This document shows, in pieces, positions 55,516 through 64,000 of a stretch of DNA of 64,000 bases. The DNA comes from Siphonodentalium dalli (taxonomy: Eukaryota > Mollusca > Scaphopoda > Gadilida > Siphonodentaliidae). The notes under the pieces were generated by a model. That model was not told the origin of the DNA. It searched no databases and worked only from the letters and a program-made list of their open reading frames with translations. Numbering within the stretch: position 1 is the stretch's first letter; each line of letters begins with the position of its first letter. Location: NCBI GenBank assembly GCA_032622095.1, contig CP136064.1, forward strand, positions 264,037,863-264,101,862, in the 5' to 3' direction. A program made the translations under genes and the position numbers.

Positions 55516-56736
55516 CAAGCCCTGAAATAGTGTGTCTGTCATTTGCAGAATGAGGTCCCCAGAGGGTGAGTTAGTGATGCTATCCCGCACAGCGAGATAG
55601 CATCACAAATATCATCCTCTGGAAACCTCATTCTGCTTAGGCGTCAACTGCTATGGGAGACCTAGGATCAGATTCACCTATTAGTCACCTCAATTACGCA
55701 TTTTATCTTCTGCAAATTTGGAGATATAGAAACCGAACAGAAGTGAATAAAAAAAAAATATTTTGAGACTATAGATACTTTACAGAGAAGATGAGGCCTA
55801 AGCAGAATGAGGTCCCCAGAGGGTTAGTTTCATGATGATAGCATCACTAAATTCATCCTCTGGGGACCAGGGTCCGCGCTGGACCGAAATTTACTTTTGC
55901 CTAATAATAAAAATATTTTTCGCCAAATTCTTTTAGAATTTGCCCAATGCTAGCTATCCTTGATAGTACATTTTTCTGCAACATTAAGTCTTGTTTCGAC
56001 TCTCGCGGTTTGAAGGACTTTTGTTTGATATCGATAGGAAGCAGTTAGTTAATAATTATACTCGCATCTCTATTGTGGTTTATCATACAACAATAAACCA
56101 ATCACCGAACAATAAAATAATAGCAGTATATTGTAAGAGTTTCATGAAATGAATGGTATTGATTGACCAATATTTGTCAACTGAGTCAATTAACCCTTTA
56201 CCCAACAGAAGGGCCCTGTGCCAATGCATTCTCTTATATATGCGAGTCGACCATAGGTCGCCTCGCATATATAAGAGAATGCATTGGCTTAACACATTAA
56301 AAATTATAAAATTGTTAAAGAATGTAAGAAAAAATGGTAAAAAGTGTTAAAAAAAAGATTTTTTTTAGGCCAATGCATTCTCTTATATGTGCGACGCGAC
56401 CTATGGTCGACTCGCATATATAAGAGAATGCATTGGCACATGGCATAACTGTAACCATCACAATGTGGTCAATGAGCCGGTTCCAATGATATCCATATTT
56501 GTATGGTGTTATTGAGACAGACCGAAGATATTTTAGGCTGTTGAAGCTTTATTTGGGCGTTTTTGGCCGGTAGTTGGGTAAAGGGTTAAGAAGTGACTTG
56601 CCAAAACTTTTGCCAAATGAGAATATTTTTTGCCAAATGTGAATTATTTTTGCGATTGGTAAATTTGGCAAGTGGCAGCGTGAACCCTGCTTGGGACCTC
56701 ATTCTGCAAAAGACAGACACACTATATCCAGACTTG
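55516..56736. mobile_element. CAAGCCTTGAAATAG MITE split by a nested TTAA MITE
   Basis: Ends CAAGCCCTGAAATAGTGTG and CACACTATATCCAGACTTG, with a perfect 8-bp duplication ttcctgac (55508-55515, 56737-56744). The interior has two eroded fold-backs. The TTAA MITE at 56194-56585 sits inside it. The right end is 19 bp from the exon at 56764. Confidence 0.88.
56194..56585. mobile_element. TTAA-type hairpin MITE, ACCCAAC type, nested
   Basis: TTAA at 56190-56193 and 56586-56589. Two hairpins (56219-56287, 56369-56442). Very similar to 50040-50433, so the nested insertion is young relative to its eroded host element. Confidence 0.9.
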
Positions 56737-56763
56737 TTCCTGACCCTGGAGACTCAGTCTTAC

Positions 56764-56888
56764 CTGAAATTTGGAGCGGAGGCCATCTCTAAAGCTAAAC
56801 AGGCCAGGTTAGTTGAGAAGTAGGCCAGTAAGAAGAATATAGATGCAGCTGGAGCGATGGCATTCAGAGAGCCTATCATCAGTACAAG
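56764..56888 (-). CDS. SLC12A9: SLC12A9 exon (membrane spans about TM9-TM10)
   Basis: 125-nt exon. Acceptor taattttcag before 56888; donor TTTCAG|GTAAGA after 56764. It encodes [20 protein letters not shown] and [21 protein letters not shown] plus two bases of Arg. The tract [16 protein letters not shown] is a hallmark of the family. Starts in phase 0 after exon 57965-58047 and ends in phase 2. Confidence 0.92.
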
Positions 56889-57553
56889 CTGAAAATTAAA
56901 GATGCATAATCTGATTAATGGTCCCTCAATTAATATTTATTTGGATTCGGGGGGTAAAACATATTTGATTCGAGTTGAGGAACCTACATATCAAAGCTCA
57001 GAGTTATTAGATATCGATTTTTGAAATCTATTATTTTTCACCATCGAGAATTATTAGTGTAAAAGTCAACGAGCGGACGGTCTCAGACTAAATTGCGAAT
57101 GAAGATGGATAACTCTAAATCAAGAGGCTTTCTGTTGATAATAAGGCCAAATTTCGTCGAAGAACATGTTGATAAATAACACGTTTCGGGCAATTTTATA
57201 CTATAGTTGACAGAGGTTAGCATTATTTTGGGGCAATTAATCTACTCTGATAACTGAAGAGGCCTCTCTAAAAATGTTGTTGTTGTTGTTGTTGTTGGAA
57301 ATCTGATTATATGGGGACCATCGAATCGGATTGAGTACCTTTAACAACAACAGTCAATTTGCGTAAAATTAGCCTGCACCAAACCATTTCCTTTTAAGAA
57401 GACTATTTTCTACCTGTTTATTTGCATAGAGATTAAGTGGTATTCTGATTTATTGGGTGATACTAAGCGTTATATTATGCTTATGGCATTAATTTCTGAG
57501 AGGTATTTTAAAGAATAAATTATTAACATACGCAACCAAATTGAAGCCAGATA
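56889..57553. other. SLC12A9 intron spacer
   Basis: AT-rich with a (gtt)n run at 57281-57297. No further feature. Confidence 0.5.
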
Positions 57554-57557
57554 TTTA

Positions 57558-57790
57558 CACTTCCATGATTGGAGCTTCCTGAAATTTTATGAAAACCCTG
57601 TACGAAAGCAATCTCTTTTATATGTGAGCCTCCCATATGGAGTATATATAAAGATAATACATTGGACTAACAATATTGACCTTGACCTTGTAAGCCAGTG
57701 CATTCTCCCATTGGAGATTCGTATATATAAGATAATACACTGGCACAGGGTATTTATTGCTGCACCAGCACAGCTCCCATCATGAAAGTG
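57558..57790 (-). mobile_element. TTAA-type MITE, CATGACGGGAGC type, decayed
   Basis: Reverse orientation. Ends CACTTCCATGATTGGAGCTTCC and GCTCCCATCATGAAAGTG. Flanks have drifted to TTTA and TGAA; the hairpins are mostly lost. Confidence 0.7.
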
Positions 57791-57964
57791 TGAACTATCA
57801 AAAGATCAGAATCGATTTTGATTATCCTCACTTCTAACAGATGTTAATCTCTGAACACAGGAATTTAGTTTTGCACATGTACTTGCCCTTGCCCTTCCAA
57901 ATGTATCTCTGGTGACAGTTGAAATAAGCATGAATGAAAGTTACTACATCTGTATTATACTCAC

Positions 57965-58047
57965 CTGAACTAAGACCCATGATATAATGACAGAAGCATA
58001 AGGATTACCTCCCTTTGTAGTTATAGTGGCAGGTTTTAAAAATATAC
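57965..58047 (-). CDS. SLC12A9: SLC12A9 exon (loop and start of about TM9)
   Basis: 83-nt exon. Acceptor ctatatttgcag before 58047; donor GTTCAG|GTGAGT after 57965. Encodes (G)IFLKPATITTKGGNPYASVI and ISWVLVQ. Phase 1 at the start, completing Gly with exon 60119-60276; phase 0 at the end. Confidence 0.9.
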
Positions 58048-58185
58048 CTGCAAATATAGTGAAAGATAGTTTAGTAATACTTTCTGACCCAATATATGAC
58101 TATTGCCTGCATTGGGGTGTAATAGCGAGAACTTAATATTCCACCCCAAGGCAGGCAATAGGTGTTTTATTATATATGACACATT
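58048..58185. other. SLC12A9 intron spacer
   Basis: Includes a 'ttgcctgcattggggtgtaa' / 'ccaccccaaggcaggcaata' fold-back at 58105-58160. Confidence 0.5.
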
Positions 58186-58560
58186 TCTCGTCGTGCTGTG
58201 ATGTCAGCAGGCAGATAAATAGTTCGAAACCAGGCGATAGGTCGCTTGACACAATTCGGGCCTCATGCCAATTGTGATGCCAACAGGCGGATAAATAATT
58301 TGAAGTCAATACACCGGGCGATAGTTCGCTTCCCACAACTCTCGCCTCGTGCCAATCATGAATAGTCAGCAGGCACAATTCTGGCCTCCAACCAATCGTA
58401 ACATCAACAGGTCAATAAAAAGTTCGAAAACTCTAGCCTGGGCGATAGTTCAGTCAGCCGGTGCAATTCTGGCCTCACACCAATAATGACGTCAGCAGGC
58501 GGGTAATAGTTCAAAGACTTTAGCCCAGGTGATAGTTTGCTTGTAGGCAAAACTACTCTC
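58186..58560. repeat. ~80-bp diverged tandem repeat
   Basis: Four to five units with 'gtcagcaggcggataaat', 'agttcgaa', 'gggcgatagttcgctt' and 'caattctggcctc..ccaat'. Lies in the SLC12A9 intron. Confidence 0.8.
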
Positions 58561-59868
58561 AAACGCAGTTAGATAAATCAAAAGACAGTATGACCATCTG
58601 TGAACTCTATGTACCTTCATCCAGTATTAAACTAGTAAGTCTGAATTAAGATCTGAACTAGATTCATCTATATGAACTAGCACCTAATGGATCAGTATGA
58701 TACTAGTAGTATTAGTAGAGTAGTTGTGAGATCTATATCATACATGACAATTCCCTAATTGAACTTCCCAGTAAAAAAAAAACATTTTTAAAATGTTTTT
58801 TGGAGCAGGCAATGTACCCTCAGATGCGAGAAAATTGCTTCTTTTGATGTCAAATTTCTAAATCGGGCCACAGACTCGTGGCCGTTGAAGGCAAGGGTAC
58901 GGTAGACCTGCTATGGGGACATGCATGTATTGACTGAAAAGGACATTTCGCGATATTTGGGAATAAATATTTTGCAGAGATGTAATACAAAAGGTTCAAG
59001 GGAGATGAATGACAAGATCCCGATTTTGAGACCAACGAAAGCGTCTCTGAGATGCATGTACGGAAGAAATATTATAAAGACACAACATGCGTCAATTTAT
59101 AGTGCTTTGTCAGAGGACACTATCAAAGCATATTTTTGTGAACATTTGTGAAATGATTATAGCATACCGGGTATGTCATTTTGTATCAGAAATGCTCAAG
59201 TTATTTTAAATATACGATTATGGCATGTGCCAGCTGGCTCGGCGTATAAATCAAACACACATAACACATGCGCCAAGCGAAGATAGCACGAACTGTGTTT
59301 GGAGTGAAGTATTAAACGGGCATAAAGGTCTCCTGAAATGAATGGTATTGATGGACCAACATTTTTCAACTTTCTTGAGAATTAAAATGTGACTTGCCAG
59401 ATGAAACTATTTTTTGCCATTGGCAAATTTGTCAAGTGGCAGTGCAATCCCTGTCCGTGGTCCATCCCAGTGAGCCTAAATTAGGGGACTCTAAAAGACA
59501 TGATGAAGTTGATATCAAAGTGGAGTTAACCTCATGGCTGAGTGCATACATAAAATGTCACGCTGTGTGCTATACGTCCATACTGAGTATGGGATGTACT
59601 TCAGAACATATCATTCGTCATTATTCATAACTGGATTAGTGAGCTAGAACTAGCGTATCTTGACATTTGAAACAAAGTATTGTGATAGATAATAGCATTT
59701 GAACGGAGTCGGTTTCAGGGGTTGTGTGATATTTGCGACATATTTTTCCACTGGAAAATTGCCAAAACGTCCACAGCCTATCACATGACGTCATTTGGCA
59801 TGAAGAGGTTAAAGCAGATTTATTTCAAGACTTTAGCACTATCAGTGGTGCAAGATTACATATAGATA
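58561..59868. other. SLC12A9 intron, unique
   Basis: No exon with family similarity and good splice sites. 59360-59450 ('gtgacttgccagatgaaact') recurs near 56590-56690 and forms a small dispersed repeat. Confidence 0.5.
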
Positions 59869-60081
59869 CAGTAATGCCCTGAGTAATCGACTCCTTAACC
59901 ACAGCAGAATTATGGGTAACTTTTCAGGAATTAGTCGGAAATATGGCTTGTTGCCATTCATCGGAAAGTTCTCAGTGAGAGCTTTCCGATGAATGGCAAC
60001 AAGCCATACTTCCAACTAAATCCTGAAAAGTTACCCATAATTCTGCTGTGTTTAAGGAGTCGATTACTTAGGGCATTACTG
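59869..60081. mobile_element. Mariner-like fold-back MITE (CAGTAATGC), copy 2
   Basis: TA at 59867-59868 and 60082-60083. 213 bp. Arms continue deeper than in copy 1 (ggaaatatggcttgttgcca / tggcaacaagccatacttcc). Its right end is 37 bp from the exon at 60119. Confidence 0.85.
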
Positions 60082-60118
60082 TATAATCCTGTGTCATCGT
60101 ATGGTCATTGAAACTTAC

Positions 60119-60276
60119 CAAACAATTGATCGACACCCAGAGCCTCGAGAATTCTGGAAGCACCAATCAGATTGCCGAGAGCAGATGACAGTGTTGTAGC
60201 AAACATGCCAATCACAACAAATGGTCCCCATAAGTTGATACTCTGCATGAATCCATAGTTATTCACCAATAGGAAC
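60119..60276 (-). CDS. SLC12A9: SLC12A9 exon (about TM8 region)
   Basis: 158-nt exon. Acceptor gtgtgtttcag before 60276; donor TTTG|GTAAGT after 60119. Encodes FLLVNNYGFMQSINLWGPFV, VIGMFATTLSSALGNLIGAS and RILEALGVDQLFG. IGASRILEAL..D.LFG is the conserved cytoplasmic-side motif of the SLC12 fold. Phase 2 at the start (Arg shared with the exon at 62005), phase 1 at the end. Confidence 0.92.
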
Positions 60277-60812
60277 CTGAAACACACAGTCAATGACACT
60301 GTAGATCCTGATAAAGACCCTGTATAAGGTGGCAGTTGTATATCAGCATCGTCTCATTTATTTAACTCTCTGGGCACTTGCAATGATATATCTCATTGCC
60401 TGTCATGATGTTCACCATCGGTGATGGGATATCCTGTCGCCTATTATTATATTTTTCATTGTTGGGTCCTGCGATTATTCGGTATTTAAAATAATATTGG
60501 ATTCGACTTCACTATTTGATTCGTATTTGGTTTGATAATCGGTGGTGAATATCTATCGAATATCTCTGTTTATCTTTGCGATGCTATTTTATGTCAGAAT
60601 ATCCCCAGATATGAATGCGGTCATGAGAATAGTTCTCAATATAGTTCAAATTGTTCCTTTCAGCTTGCTGATCAACCTCCATATTAAATAGAAAGTAGGT
60701 GACTTCGGGTGCTTACAGATCATATCTGATGAACTGCACCAAAAAATGAAAGAGGAAATGGAACGCATTACGGAGATCATGGATAGCAACTTGTGAAACT
60801 TAAAATTCAGTA
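60277..60812. other. SLC12A9 intron spacer
   Basis: AT-rich, nothing recognised. Confidence 0.5.
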
Positions 60813-60820
60813 ATCTTCAT

Positions 60821-61110
60821 CAAGCCTTGAAATAGTGTGTCTGTCATTTGCAGAATGAGGTCCCCAGAGGGTGAATTTAGTGATGATACCCCGCATAGCG
60901 GGCTAGCATCACCAAATTCACCCTCTGGGGACCTCATTCTTCTGACACATCAGCAGAATGAGGTTCCCAGAGGGTGAATGCCACCTCAGCAGAATGAGGT
61001 TCCCAGAGGGTAAATTTGGTGATGCTAGCCCGCTATGTGGGGTAGCATCACTAAATTCACCCTCTGGGGACCTCATTCTGCAAATGACAGACACGCTATT
61101 TCAAGGCTTG
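60821..61110. mobile_element. CAAGCCTTGAAATAG MITE, two hairpins plus a partial unit
   Basis: 290 bp with a perfect 8-bp duplication atcttcat (60813-60820, 61111-61118). Between the two fold-backs, 'cagcagaatgaggttcccag' is repeated (60951, 60986), a partial third unit. Confidence 0.92.
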
Positions 61111-61176
61111 ATCTTCATATGGATCTTTTTGAGCTTGATGATCAGACTCAGACTGGGAGACTTATATTGACTTTAA

Positions 61177-61436
61177 CCCTTTCATGACGGGAGCTGCGCT
61201 GGTACAGCATTAAAGATCAGGTGCCAGTGCATCCTCTTATATATGCGAGTCTCCCATAGGGAGCCTAGCATATATAAGAGAATGCACTAGCTTACAAGGT
61301 CAAGGTAAATATTGTTAGGCCAATATAATCTTTTATATATGAGAGGCTCCCTATGGGATACTCGTATATATAAGAGAATGCATTGGCACAGAGTTTTTCG
61401 TAAAATTTCAGGAAGCTAGCTCCAGTCATGGAAGGG
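61177..61436 (+). mobile_element. TTAA-type hairpin MITE, CATGACGGGAGC type, well preserved
   Basis: TTAA at 61173-61176 and 61437-61440. Ends CCCTTTCATGACGGGAGCTG and CTCCAGTCATGGAAGGG. Hairpins at about 61216-61290 and 61318-61390 with cccatagggagcc tips. Confidence 0.9.
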
Positions 61437-61440
61437 TTAA

Positions 61441-61998
61441 ATTGTGAATTGGTCACAGATATGTTGCATAGCGCTGTATGTATGTGATTATGTGTGGTGA
61501 GTGGCTGCTTGTGTTTCTATTAATATAAGCAGATTATGTAGTGACGCCAATTCAAGGTTTGTTAACAAGTATTAATGTAACCCCAAAATCAGATATATTT
61601 CATACACATTTCAGCATCTCAGAATAGGTTTATTTCTTTGTAAAAGTATGGTGCAATATTAAAATTTATACAAAAATAATCAAAAGTAGTTTTATGTCAA
61701 TCTTGGAGAGTAAAATACGCACATGAAAAGTAATAAGAATATGTCAGAATAAAAAAAAATAATAAAAAAAAAAAATTTCAGGCCTACCTACCGACCCTAT
61801 TTTTTTCGGCTTGTAACCCAAACCAAACATTTAATTTTCTTTGGCCTTATGACAGGTTATTACCTGACTCAAAACCTGGCGTTTTCTTCTTGATCGCTAA
61901 TTGTCCGAAAAGATATATTTGATTCGATATTCATTTTGATACTGTGCAGTATTCGATTCAGTATGTTCAAACTTGTTTAGTGACAATATATAGTGAAA
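61441..61998. other. SLC12A9 intron spacer
   Basis: AT-rich with A-runs at 61750-61785; nothing recognised. Confidence 0.5.
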
Positions 61999-62004
61999 AC
62001 TCAC

Positions 62005-62116
62005 CTGTCACATGATCCACCAATCAGAATCATGAGAATGAGGTAGAAGCAGAAAGAGAAAAGCACGGCATAAAAGGTGCCCTTAGGTATAGAACTGCTT
62101 GGGTCCTTCAATTCTC
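62005..62116 (-). CDS. SLC12A9: SLC12A9 exon (about TM7)
   Basis: 112-nt exon. Acceptor ttatgtttgcag before 62116; donor GACAG|GTGAGT after 62005. Encodes (G)ELKDPSSSIPKGTFYAVLFS and FCFYLILMILIGGSCD plus two bases. GELKDPS.SIP.GT is a near-universal SLC12 motif. It begins in phase 1, so at least one exon lies upstream. None is seen in 62117-64000. Confidence 0.93.
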
Positions 62117-62156
62117 CTGCAAACATAAAAATAACAAAGCTGAAATCGCATCCAGC

Positions 62157-62618
62157 CAAACCTGCAAATAGCGTGTCTGTCATTTGCAGAATGAGGTCCC
62201 CAGAGGGTGAATTTAGTGATGCTATCCCGCATAGCGGGCTAGCATCACCAAATTCACCCTCTGGTAACCTCATTCTGCATGGCCTCATCTGCTATGGGAG
62301 ACATAGACTCAGATTGAAGTCCCCAAATGGTGAATATTGTGATGTACTCCCATTAGGAACATCGATTATGCAATGTGTCGTCTGCCAATTTGGGGATATA
62401 GAGAAACTAAACTAAAAAAGAAATAGAATCTATGTGAGAAGAAGTTTCAATGAATATTTGATAATATAGAAATTTTCCAGAGAAGATGAGGCCTAAGCAG
62501 AAAGAGGTCCCCAGAGGGTGAATTTAGTGATGCTAGCCCACTATGCAGGATAGCGTCACTAAATACACCCTCTGGGGACCTCATTCTGCAAATGACAGGC
62601 ACACTAAACTCAGGCTTG
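62157..62618. mobile_element. CAAGCCTTGAAATAG MITE, long eroded copy
   Basis: Ends CAAACCTGCAAATAGCGTG and CACTAAACTCAGGCTTG; the flanks do not match. The middle (62285-62500) is AT-rich filler resembling 55640-55800 ('gctatgggagac', 'ttggggatatagaaa', 'gaagatgaggcctaagcaga'), so a long subtype with this interior exists. Starts 40 bp upstream of the exon acceptor at 62117. Confidence 0.8.
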
Positions 62619-62753
62619 CACTGTTGAAGTAACTTATGGTGGATTATCCTATGAAAGCATACACGCTCCTGGTTAATTGTGGTCCTGCTAACTTTTTATG
62701 ATGCTGGTGGGTCCTGCTGAATTGCTATGATGTTGGTAGGGCAAAGCTGTTAA

Positions 62754-63009
62754 ACCTTTCATGATGGGAGCTGCGCTGGTGCAGCATTAATGACACAGTG
62801 CCAGTGCATTCTCTCATATATGTGAGTCTCCCATAGGGAGCTTCGCATATATAAGAGTATGCACTGGCTTACAATGTCTAGGTAAATATTGTTATGCCAA
62901 TGCATTCTCTTATATATGCGAGGCGCCCCATGGGAGACTCGCATATATAAGAGAAATCATTGGCACAGGGTTTATCACAAAATTTCAGGAAGCTCCAGTC
63001 ATGAAAGGG
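62754..63009 (+). mobile_element. TTAA-type hairpin MITE, CATGACGGGAGC type
   Basis: TTAA at 62750-62753 and 63010-63013. Ends ACCTTTCATGATGGGAGCTG and CTCCAGTCATGAAAGGG. Two clear hairpins (62801-62870, 62896-62970). Confidence 0.88.
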
Positions 63010-63038
63010 TTAATATAAAGTACCATTATTTTATTTAA

Positions 63039-63344
63039 CCATTTCAGTGCCAAGTCCGATTTTTGTATCAACCCATATTTCCTTGATCATTTTTCAAATT
63101 TATTGATTATAATGAATGTGATTACATTGATGGAAAGAGCTCTTAGAGCTCTTTCCACCGATGTATCACATTGTTGATCATTTTTCAAATTTATTGATTA
63201 TAATAATGTGATTACATTGATGGAAAGAGCTCTTAGAGCTCTTTCCACCAATGTATCACATTATTATAATTAATAAATTTGAAAAATGATCAAGGAAATA
63301 TGGGTTGATACAAAAATCGGACTTGGCAGTTGGCACTGAAAGGG
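63039..63344. mobile_element. TTAA-type MITE, CAGTGCCAAG type, different interior
   Basis: TTAA at 63035-63038 and 63345-63348. Ends CCATTTCAGTGCCAAG and TTGGCACTGAAAGGG, like 40308-40742. The interior lacks the shared hairpin. Instead it has two copies of ggaaagagctcttagagctctttcc (given here in parts: ggaaagagctctta / gagctctttcc) and long outer arms (atttttcaaatttattgatt). Confidence 0.85.
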
Positions 63345-63732
63345 TTAAAATTGTCATTTTTGCAGTGTTTGGCTGATCTGAATAATTCAGCAGTTCGTTG
63401 TAGAGCGATCCTGGATTCTCACTGAGGATGCATGACTAATTACATTGCTAATAGTGATGTGACGAGAATTTAAAAATTTGCAATATCAAAATAATTGCAA
63501 AACAACAAATGAATATTGATTGGTAACGCTCAGAGTAATATCACTTCTGTTAGGTGTTCAGAATATGAAATAAATATTGAGCTCAACTCATGTTGGTTTT
63601 GGTTAGAGATTATTATCTCACTCGAGAGGATTGTGGAAGGATACCCATTGAGCTCTCAGGGTATCCTTCTGCCATTTGCTCTCATGTGATAATCACTAAC
63701 CCAAAACAACAAGGTATGGCTCTATATATTTA
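63345..63732. other. Spacer with an imperfect fold-back
   Basis: 63605-63705: gattattatctcac.. / ..gtgataatc and ggaaggatacccattgag / ctcagggtatccttc arms. No gene. Confidence 0.5.
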
Positions 63733-64000
63733 CAAGTCTTGAAATAGTGTCTGTCATTTGCAGAATGAGGTCCCCAGAGGGCGAATTTAAATTTAAATTC
63801 ACCCTCTGGGGACCTCATTCTGCTTGGACATCATCTTCTGGGAAGTATCTAGTCTCAAATTAACATTGTTTTTAGTTACTTTTTCCTTTCTGTTCAGTTT
63901 CTATATCCCCTAATTTGCAGAAAATAAATCGAGGAGACTAATGGGTGAACATCAACTTCAACTGGGGATCTTCAATCTCAGTCTATAGTCCCATAGCAGT
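63733..64000. mobile_element. CAAGCCTTGAAATAG MITE, cut by the window edge
   Basis: Left end CAAGTCTTGAAATAGTGTCTG and a short fold-back (63768-63822), then the long-subtype interior in inverse orientation to 62285-62500. The right end is outside the window. Confidence 0.75.

Noticed and set aside
56083-56350. ORFs with MHWHR / CILLYMR
   Set aside because: Translations of the TTAA-MITE hairpins; no protein constraint.
60958-62415. ORFs reading RFPEGEFGDASPLCG and similar
   Set aside because: They are translations of the MITE hairpin arms and recur wherever that MITE occurs.
62117-64000. Further upstream SLC12A9 exon
   Set aside because: I looked on the minus strand for the motif preceding GELKDPS in SLC12 proteins and found none; the region is MITEs and spacers.

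Overview
The window is animal nuclear DNA: intron-split genes with GT..AG junctions, non-LTR retrotransposons, and dense tandem and fold-back repeats. The repeat style (diverged 'tcaaggtcaggtc' tandems, 'ggacggacgg' tails, LINE tails of (ATTCT)n and (AATC)n, TTAA-flanked hairpin MITEs) suggests a lophotrochozoan, most likely a mollusc. That placement is inference.

Only two host genes are convincing, both on the minus strand. (1) A small CUB / LDL-receptor-class-A single-pass membrane protein has exons at 32778-32844 (signal peptide), 27413-27655 (CUB) and 2623-2909 (LDLRa plus transmembrane segment). All junctions are phase 1, and the second intron is about 24.5 kb. (2) The 3' half of an SLC12A9-like cation-chloride cotransporter has exons at 62005-62116, 60119-60276, 57965-58047, 56764-56888 and 50453-51791. 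Every junction keeps frame, and the 5' exons lie beyond the right edge.

Layout: 1-2236 is a 20-bp minisatellite. 2623-2909 is the LDLRa exon. 3090-6470 holds three tandem arrays. 7456-9687 is a composite block that recurs almost unchanged at 19716-21946. 9917-10673 is the rotted 3' end of a LINE. 10910-17096 holds a LINE with two open ORFs (PHD finger plus zinc knuckles; endonuclease, RT and RNase H) and an extra upstream ORF. About 17100-27146 is a second LINE (SGNH-hydrolase ORF1), broken by frameshifts and by two large nested insertions. 27413-32844 has the CUB and signal-peptide exons, with a BED-finger mini-hAT between them. 35442-37726 is a third LINE fragment, split by the same large element that splits the second LINE. 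38873-50433 is intergenic and studded with MITEs. 50453-62116 is the transporter gene, whose introns are full of MITEs and minisatellites. 62157-64000 is more MITEs.

The main theme is layered mobile DNA. At least four non-autonomous DNA-transposon groups can be delimited by their target duplications: TTAA (piggyBac-like), two 8-bp groups (hAT-like) and TA (mariner-like). A further element is bounded by AAC on both sides. Several insertions lie within 12-40 bp of splice sites, and one lies 19 bp past the transporter stop codon.
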